Under the pieces are notes generated by a model. That model was not told the DNA's origin, searched no databases, and saw only the letters and a list, made by a program, of their open reading frames with translations. A program made the position numbers and the translations under genes. 13,146 nucleotides of DNA from Candidatus Omnitrophota bacterium (GTDB lineage: Bacteria > Omnitrophota > Gorgyraeia > Duberdicusellales > 4484-171): positions 1 to 13,146 of the forward strand of contig QNCE01000031.1 of NCBI GenBank assembly GCA_003644405.1, in the 5' to 3' direction. Position 1 is the first letter of the stretch. Each line of letters begins with the position of its first letter. Shown one piece after another: positions 1 through 4,763 of the stretch.

Positions 1-673
1 CTAACCTCAAGGAAGAGTTAAAATTATGGTAAGGATCTCTCTCGTGATTCCCTTCCTTATATTTTTGAGCATAAAAAGAGTTTACATCTGTTTTTGAAAG
101 AAAAAGAAAATAAGAAAACTTATTTATCTCTCCCTGGTAAATAAATGCTTCCTTAAAGGTGGCATAGCTCCCTAACTTTTGAAGATAAGAAAAGCTAGGA
201 TTGCCCTTTCCTTTTTTAGTTATCAGATTAATTGTTCCTCCTATAGAATCTGAACCGTACAAGGAACTAAAAGGGCCTTTAGCTACTTCTACTCTTTGAA
301 AAGGAAATAAGTCTATATAATTATAGGCGTAAAAATAACCGGCAGTAGAGGCAGGATCATAAAGTTTTATTCCTTCTAAAAGTACTTGGGTATGACGAGT
401 ATCTGCTCCCCTTATAAATACACTTGCCTCCCCCATTTGGGAAGTTGTAGCATATCCTAAATCAGAAATATCTTTAAGAACCTCTTGAAGAGTAAATTCA
501 CCTTTTTTACTAGCTTCTTTAACATTAAGAACTTCTAAAGAGAAAGGTTCGATATCCACACTGGTTGCTGTGCGGTGAGGAGTCACTACTATTTGTCCTA
601 ACTCTATTTCCTGAGCGTGAGAGACTTTAATAACTAAGATAATTAGAATGCATCCTATCAGCCATTTCTTCAT
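1..673 (-). CDS. TonB-dependent outer-membrane receptor, BtuB-like, N-terminal part (runs off window)
   Basis: The first 224 codons of an outer-membrane active transporter; the C-terminal beta barrel lies beyond position 1. The ATG at 671-673 follows an AAGGGGG ribosome site seven bases upstream. Residues 1-20 form a Sec signal peptide (charged KK, hydrophobic core, probable cut after SHA). Residues 22-32 (EIELGQIVVTP) are a TonB-box-like segment. Residues 40-155 form a plug domain with the family hallmarks IRGAD (87-91), RVEVAKGP (127-134), LYGSDSIGGTINLIT (138-152). The protein would take a scarce ligand through the outer membrane using TonB energy. The cobalamin riboswitch directly upstream makes a corrinoid the likely ligand; that part is inference from context, since the plug sequence alone does not fix the substrate. 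No frameshift is visible in the part present. Confidence 0.93.
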   Translation of the reverse strand, partial: MKKWLIGCILIILVIKVSHAQEIELGQIVVTPHRTATSVDIEPFSLEVLNVKEASKKGEFTLQEVLKDISDLGYATTSQMGEASVFIRGADTRHTQVLLEGIKLYDPASTAGYFYAYNYIDLFPFQRVEVAKGPFSSLYGSDSIGGTINLITKKGKGNPSFSYLQKLGSYATFKEAFIYQGEINKFSYFLFLSKTDVNSFYAQKYKEGNHERDPYHNFNSSLRL

Positions 674-701
674 AAACTTACCCCCTTCTTAAAGCTATTA
701 A

Positions 702-736
702 TAAAAAACCCCCTATACCATAAAGGTATAGGGGGT
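702..736 (-). terminator. Intrinsic terminator of the cobalamin riboswitch
   Basis: Read on the minus strand, a perfect 12-bp stem (ACCCCCTATACC paired with GGTATAGGGGGT, loop TTTAT) is followed by a run of T. It lies between the riboswitch aptamer and the receptor start codon, the position of an expression platform: ligand-bound RNA should favour this hairpin and stop transcription before the receptor gene. A short self-complementary stretch (GGGTGCACCC) overlaps its 5' arm and could serve in the alternative fold. Confidence 0.92.
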
Positions 737-768
737 GCACCCTGATTTTCTTTAGCCCCAAATGAATT

Positions 769-798
769 TTTAGGTTTCAGTCCTCGCTAAAACCTAAA
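769..798 (-). promoter_or_regulatory. Stem-loop between B12 box and terminator (P13-like)
   Basis: On the minus strand a perfect 9-bp stem, TTTAGGTTT with AAACCTAAA, encloses a 12-base loop just 3' of the riboswitch core. This is where cobalamin riboswitches place the hairpin whose loop kisses the aptamer core (L5-L13 contact). The loop carries CGAGG, which could pair with CCTCG in the core near 1016-1020. I infer the role from position and have not tested the contact. Confidence 0.6.
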
Positions 799-840
799 CT
801 GATCTCTGTGGCAGGTCTTCTGACTCTGGGATCATCCTAC

Positions 841-897
841 TTGCCCGCCTCTGGTGGGCTTGCCCGCCTCTGGTGGGCTTGCCCGCCTCTGGTGGGC
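841..897. repeat. Three perfect tandem copies of a 19-bp palindromic unit inside the riboswitch
   Basis: The unit TTGCCCGCCTCTGGTGGGC occurs three times head to tail without a mismatch (841-859, 860-878, 879-897). Each unit is itself nearly palindromic (GCCCGCC, TCT, GGTGGGC); the single odd pair is G-T on the plus strand and A-C in the transcribed RNA. The array sits in the stretch between GGGAAGGCGCACC and the B12 box, a region of variable length in this RNA class. GC content is far above the surroundings. Confidence 0.97.
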
Positions 898-912
898 TTG
901 GTGCGCCTTCCC

Positions 913-933
913 ATCCCAACGTAACGTCGGGAT
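913..933. repeat. 21-bp palindrome in riboswitch, copy 1
   Basis: ATCCCAACGT-A-ACGTCGGGAT is an inverted repeat of two 10-base arms with one imperfect pair. It forms the apical hairpin between the GCCACT and GGGAAGGC segments of the riboswitch. A close relative lies 32 bases away at 945-965, which suggests a dispersed or duplicated short palindromic element. Confidence 0.85.
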
Positions 934-944
934 AGTGGCACTTC

Positions 945-965
945 ATCCCGACATAACGTCGGGAA
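945..965. repeat. 21-bp palindrome in riboswitch, copy 2
   Basis: ATCCCGACATAACGTCGGGAA differs from the copy at 913-933 at three positions (the fifth-to-last arm bases and the final base) and folds the same way. It falls between the GGGGGACGAAAGGTGC and GCCACT segments of the riboswitch. Confidence 0.85.
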
Positions 966-1065
966 AATAGCACCTTTCGTCCCCCATCACAGCACCGGGA
1001 GTGTCCTCGATTTTCACGAGGTTCCCTATTAAGCCTTAAAAGGCACCACAAAGAAATTAACTTTT

Positions 1066-1095
1066 ATTATAAAAGAACTTCTCTAAATTTATCAA
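1066..1095 (-). promoter_or_regulatory. Sigma-70 promoter for riboswitch and receptor
   Basis: On the minus strand TTGATA (1095-1090) and a perfect TATAAT (1071-1066) are separated by 18 bases. The predicted start of transcription, near 1059, is a few bases before the first closing stem of the riboswitch (1054), as expected for a riboswitch leader. The -35 hexamer abuts the thyX stop codon, so the receptor has its own promoter, although read-through from thyX would also pass through the riboswitch. Confidence 0.8.
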
Positions 1096-1097
1096 AT

Positions 1098-1814
1098 TTA
1101 TTTCTTCTTATCAAGTTTATCTGGAAAAAGTGGACAATCAAAAGCTTTCTCAGGACAAAATCCCATTCTCTTACACTTCGGACCAGCAAAAGAAAATACT
1201 TCAGGAAGGATTCGTTTGCACAAAGAAAACATTTTATAAGCTAATGCTCTTATCTCCCACTGTGCCCGTAAGCATAATCTCTCCGAGAAGAAATGTAAAA
1301 GCTCTCGGCAATTCATAGTTACTACTATCTTTGTCTCTACTGCTTGAGGTAAGATAAATCTTAAATCCTGATTAAGCTTTTCTCTATCGAGTGTCTTCTC
1401 TTTTCCTAAAATTTCTTTTAATTCCCGATATTTCTCTCTAATAATAGTTATTACCTCTAAAAAAACTTTTTTTGCCTCTTTATTCTTTTTTATTGTTGGA
1501 GGAATAATATAATTAAAATTCTCCATATCTACATAGCGCTGACTCTGTTGAGAGTATGAAGCAATACGATGTCTAACTAATTGGTGAGTACAAATGCGAG
1601 AAATACCCTCTATAGAGAAAGTAAAACTTACATGCTCTAAGGGGCTTAAGTGTCCTCTTTCTATAAGGTGAGCGATAAATTCCTTAAATCTCTTAGATAA
1701 TTTTTCTTTTTTAACATAAATATTGTAAGCAGAAAGCTTAGAATAACATTGACGAGCGCAAGCATATATTACTGCTTTAGGATTTTGAGTGTAGGAGAGG
1801 AGCTTTACCTGCAT
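1098..1814 (-). CDS. thyX: Flavin-dependent thymidylate synthase ThyX
   Basis: 238 residues, normal for the family. ThyX makes dTMP from dUMP with methylene-tetrahydrofolate, FAD and NADPH, and releases tetrahydrofolate rather than dihydrofolate. The ThyX signature RHRxxxxxxxS is present as R81-H82-R83 to S91 (RHRIASYSQQSQRY). Other conserved parts are GHLSPLEH (54-61), R152-F-I-L-P-Q, and NCRELLHFF with AQWEIR (168-189). Three cysteines near the C terminus (214, 220, 227) resemble the cysteine cluster of some anaerobe and thermophile ThyX proteins and might bind metal. The ATG at 1814 overlaps the end of metE by 10 bases and has no strong ribosome site, so translation is probably coupled to metE. 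Confidence 0.97.
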   Translation of the reverse strand: MQVKLLSYTQNPKAVIYACARQCYSKLSAYNIYVKKEKLSKRFKEFIAHLIERGHLSPLEHVSFTFSIEGISRICTHQLVRHRIASYSQQSQRYVDMENFNYIIPPTIKKNKEAKKVFLEVITIIREKYRELKEILGKEKTLDREKLNQDLRFILPQAVETKIVVTMNCRELLHFFSERLCLRAQWEIRALAYKMFSLCKRILPEVFSFAGPKCKRMGFCPEKAFDCPLFPDKLDKKK

Positions 1815-4003
1815 TGAAACTGTTGAAATTTCTTACGGTACTTTTTAGCTACCTCAACCATTCTCTGAAGGGAAAGTTCTACTTCTGGCCAATCTCTGGT
1901 TTTTAGTCCGCAATCAGGATTAACCCAAACTCTATCCTTACCAAAAACACCAATCGCTTTCTCTAAGATACTTTCTATACTTTTTTTACTAGCAGGATAA
2001 CGAGAATGGATATCCCATACGCCTGGGCCAATACTTTTTTTAAATCTTACTTTCTTGAAATGGTCTATTATTTGTGCTCCTTCTCTTGCAGTCTCTATAG
2101 TAATTACGTCAAAATTCATCTTAACTAACCATTTGATTATATCCTGAAATTGAGAATAGCACATATGAGTGTGAACCTGAACTTCTTTGGGAAGTTTGGT
2201 TGTAATATTAAAGGCACGCACTGCCCAACTAAAATAGAAATCCCTTTTAGCTTTCTTTAAGGGAGAAAACTCCTTAAACGCTGGCTCATCGATTTGGATA
2301 ATTTTTATCCCTTTCTCTACCAACTCCTTAGCTTCTTGATTCAAAGCAGACGCTAACTCAAAAGCAATCGCATAAGAAGGTAGGTCTCTCAAATTATAGC
2401 TCCAAGCGACAATTGTGATTGGCCCAGTAATTATACCTTTCACTGGCTTTAAAGTAAGTTTTTGAGCATAGGATATCTCTTCCACAGTAAGGGGAGTTAT
2501 TCTTTTAACCTCTTCGTAGATGATAGGCGGTCTGTATACTCTTGTTCCATAAGAAATCACCCATCCGTTATCAGTAGTCAGAAATCCTCCTAAATTCTGA
2601 GCAAAGAATTCAACCATATCAGACCTTTCAAATTCCCCATGAACTAAAACATCCAAACCTATTTTTTCTTGAAATCTTATTAATTTTTCTATTTTATCCT
2701 TTATAAAACTTTTATAGCTACCTAAAGAGATATTTCCTTTTCTATAATCTCTTCTTATTTTACGAAGCTGTTTATCTTGAGGAAAGCTGCCAATAGTAGT
2801 AGTAGGAAACAAAGGAAGAGACAGTTTAGTCTTTTGAGCTATTTTTCTCTCCTTAATTCTACTTTCCTCCCATGTAAGGGTGGCAAATTCTTTATCTCTC
2901 TTCTTAAAACTAGACTTTCCATCCTCTCGATACCAAACTTCTGCTTCTTTAGTTTCTCCGAAAAATACTTTCTTTATCAAACTCAACTCATACAGCCTTT
3001 CCTGAGCAAAACTTATTCTACTTTTTATCTTTTCATCTAACCTAGATTCATCCTCTAAAGTGAGAGGAAGGTGAAATAAAGGACAACTGGGAGCAATAAT
3101 AATTTTCTCAGAATCTATATGAGCAATCTTTTTAATATTTTCTACCAGTTTTACTTTCTTAAAAATGTCACTCCGTCTTACTCCTCTACCATCTACTACT
3201 CCACAGATTAAATGTTTATCCTTAGGGAAACCATATTTTTTTAAAAGAGCAAGATTATTTATCCCGGCAACGAAATCTAAACTTAAAGCATGAAAGGGTA
3301 AATCGTATAGACTCTTTAGAAAATCTACACTTTCATAGTAGGTAATGAGATTTACTCTTACTTTAGTTTTTAAAAGATTCCGATATACATCTATGATTAT
3401 TTTCCTCTCTGGATAAGAAATATCTAAAACAAAGGCTGGCTCTTCTAGATGGATTAGCTTTGCTCCTTTAGTATAAAGTTTTTCTAAAAGAAGTTTGTAG
3501 ACCTGAGAAAGCTGATAAATCAAAGATTTAAAATTCCCTTGGGCTCTGCTTAGTTTAAGAAAGGTGTAAGGTCCAATAATATATAAAGGCTGACTATGGA
3601 AAGAAAAAAAATTGTTCAGATAGAATAATGGTTTATTCCAGCTTAAATAGAATTTTTTATGAGAGGGAATTTGAGGAACTAGATAATGATAATTGGTATT
3701 AAAGTATTTTTTTAACTCTAAGGCTTTTTTCCCTCGAGCATATTCAAAATAATCAGAAAGATTCTTAACTCTATAGACACCAAAAATTAAAGCAGTATCA
3801 AATAAGTTATCGTAATAGGTAAACTCCCCTAAAGGGAAAAAATCAACATACTTTTTATAAGTATGTATTCGCTCCTTCTCAATATTCTCCATGTATTCAA
3901 TAAGCTGATCTTGGTTTATCCTCCCTGACCAAAAACTTTCTATTGCTGTTTTAAATTCTCTTTTTCTTCCTAGGCGAGGAAAACCGTAAGCGTAGATGTG
4001 CAT
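1805..4003 (-). CDS. metE: Cobalamin-independent methionine synthase MetE
   Basis: 732 residues, slightly shorter than the roughly 750 of E. coli MetE. It transfers the methyl group of methyl-tetrahydrofolate polyglutamate to homocysteine, giving methionine without B12. The N-terminal barrel begins GFPRLGRKREFK (8-19). The catalytic C-terminal barrel begins near 400 (TTTIGSFPQ). The zinc ligands known from E. coli are all present: H613 and C615 in HTHMC, E637 in ITIETAREG, C698 in NPDCGLKTR. H666 in GVWDIHSRYP matches the conserved histidine. It starts 13 bases after the DUF6580 gene and overlaps thyX, so the three genes form one transcript. The start has no clear ribosome site (AT-only leader), but homology at residue 8 leaves little room for another start. 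Confidence 0.97.
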   Translation of the reverse strand: MHIYAYGFPRLGRKREFKTAIESFWSGRINQDQLIEYMENIEKERIHTYKKYVDFFPLGEFTYYDNLFDTALIFGVYRVKNLSDYFEYARGKKALELKKYFNTNYHYLVPQIPSHKKFYLSWNKPLFYLNNFFSFHSQPLYIIGPYTFLKLSRAQGNFKSLIYQLSQVYKLLLEKLYTKGAKLIHLEEPAFVLDISYPERKIIIDVYRNLLKTKVRVNLITYYESVDFLKSLYDLPFHALSLDFVAGINNLALLKKYGFPKDKHLICGVVDGRGVRRSDIFKKVKLVENIKKIAHIDSEKIIIAPSCPLFHLPLTLEDESRLDEKIKSRISFAQERLYELSLIKKVFFGETKEAEVWYREDGKSSFKKRDKEFATLTWEESRIKERKIAQKTKLSLPLFPTTTIGSFPQDKQLRKIRRDYRKGNISLGSYKSFIKDKIEKLIRFQEKIGLDVLVHGEFERSDMVEFFAQNLGGFLTTDNGWVISYGTRVYRPPIIYEEVKRITPLTVEEISYAQKLTLKPVKGIITGPITIVAWSYNLRDLPSYAIAFELASALNQEAKELVEKGIKIIQIDEPAFKEFSPLKKAKRDFYFSWAVRAFNITTKLPKEVQVHTHMCYSQFQDIIKWLVKMNFDVITIETAREGAQIIDHFKKVRFKKSIGPGVWDIHSRYPASKKSIESILEKAIGVFGKDRVWVNPDCGLKTRDWPEVELSLQRMVEVAKKYRKKFQQFQCR

Positions 4004-4016
4004 TTTAAAGAAAATA

Positions 4017-4535
4017 TTAAAGGAGGACGGGCTTCTCTAAAACTGCTTTAAACTTCCTTAATATCAACTCGTACACTCCAAAAAGTACTCCTACGTACAT
4101 CAAATCAGAAATTAAAGAGGTTCTAAAAAAGGGAATGGCAAAAGTATAACATTGAATTAAACCACTAAAAGTGCGAGGATACCACCCCATAATCCATACT
4201 CCCAAGTTGGTAATTATAAAGAATAGGATTGAGGAAAAAATTGTCCAGACAAAAACGCTCCAAAAAGTTCTTCTTTTCAGAAAATAACCTATAAAATAAA
4301 TAACTAAGATAGAAGACCAAGTGAAAATTACTACATCATGAAGACCTACAATTAAATCAGAAATTATATACACACCTAGAGGAATCAAAAAAGCATAACG
4401 TTTCCTAATATAGACTCCAGAAAATAAAGCTACCGCTACTAGAGGAGAAAAGTTAGGAAAATGGGGAAGGATTCTAGAAATAACTACTATAATTATAAGA
4501 AGAATAGCAGTTAACATAGGAAGGTAATTTATCAA
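4017..4535 (-). CDS. DUF6580-family integral membrane protein (putative transport protein)
   Basis: 172 residues with about five hydrophobic segments. It matches my memory of the DUF6580 family, proteins annotated as putative transport components, through SRILPHFPNFSPLVAVALFSG (20-40 region), ISDLIVG, FFIITNLGVWIMGWYPRTFSGLIQCY and the C-terminal LFGVYEL. Substrate unknown. It leads the metE-thyX operon and lies near a B12-riboswitch receptor, so a cofactor or precursor role is possible, but this is inference. Start choice is open: TTG at 4535 has AAGGT six bases upstream, while ATG at 4517 lies just after a possible promoter (see 4526-4554) and would be leaderless; the second removes six residues and no family motif. 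Confidence 0.8.
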   Translation of the reverse strand: MINYLPMLTAILLIIIVVISRILPHFPNFSPLVAVALFSGVYIRKRYAFLIPLGVYIISDLIVGLHDVVIFTWSSILVIYFIGYFLKRRTFWSVFVWTIFSSILFFIITNLGVWIMGWYPRTFSGLIQCYTFAIPFFRTSLISDLMYVGVLFGVYELILRKFKAVLEKPVLL

Positions 4536-4546
4536 ACAATTACCTT
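4521..4546. repeat. Perfect 9-bp inverted repeat over the DUF6580 start (possible operator or leader hairpin)
   Basis: AAGGTAATT and AATTACCTT are exact inverted copies separated by eight bases. The element covers both the putative SD (AAGGT) and the TTG codon at 4535, and also lies across the spacer and -10 of a possible minus-strand promoter. It could be a repressor site for the DUF6580-metE-thyX operon, or an RNA hairpin hiding the ribosome site. Confidence 0.65.
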
Positions 4547-4554
4547 TTTGTCAA
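4526..4554 (-). promoter_or_regulatory. Possible promoter for DUF6580-metE-thyX
   Basis: On the minus strand a perfect TTGACA (4554-4549) is followed after 17 bases by TAAATT (4531-4526), four of six matches to TATAAT. Transcription from it would begin about 4519, next to the ATG at 4517. The -10 match is modest, and the rest of 4555-4763 holds only AT-rich candidates that look worse. Confidence 0.5.
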
Positions 4555-4763
4555 TACATAAATTCCCTGAAGTTTTCCCATTTTCCCAGCTATCGGGCAA
4601 AGATTTAAAAATATTTAAATTTTTACCTCAAAAAGTTCTTGAAAACATTAGAGTTCCAAAATTTTGGGGAAACAATTTCTCCATTTTTAATTTTCTTATC
4701 TTAATGTTAAATAGAATAATCATTAAATTTTGGGGGCTCCAGATAAATTCAAATTTCTTCCAA

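Larger units (their letters stand above)
803..1054 (-). promoter_or_regulatory. Cobalamin riboswitch (aptamer)
   Basis: The minus strand carries the B12 box AGTCAGAAGACCTGCC (810-825), one base off the usual AGTCAGGAGACC form. Conserved segments occur in the expected order: GGTGCC at the 5' end, TTAATAGGGAA, GTGAAAATC, CGGTGCTGTGATGGGGGACG, GCCACT, GGGAAGGCG, GATGATCCC, B12 box. The closing stem pairs TCTTTGTGG (1054-1046) with CCACAGAGA (811-803), with one G-U pair. It is followed by a stem-loop and an intrinsic terminator, and then by a TonB receptor gene, a classic target. It should shut off receptor expression when adenosyl- or other cobalamins are plentiful. The peripheral stems are enlarged by repeats (841-897, 913-933, 945-965). 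An 85-codon open frame across the element is not a gene. Confidence 0.95.

Noticed and set aside
841..897. Three regularly spaced GC-rich repeats as a small CRISPR array
   Set aside because: The units are directly adjacent with no spacers, and they lie in a riboswitch stem region.
794..1051. 85-codon open frame on the minus strand
   Set aside because: It lies entirely within the cobalamin riboswitch; its residues come from the palindromic repeats and the RNA core.
4656..4667. CCAAAATTTTGG palindrome, with AAATTTTGGGG repeated at 4725-4735
   Set aside because: Twelve bases of simple AT-core palindrome in very AT-rich DNA; no promoter or gene relation that makes it convincing.
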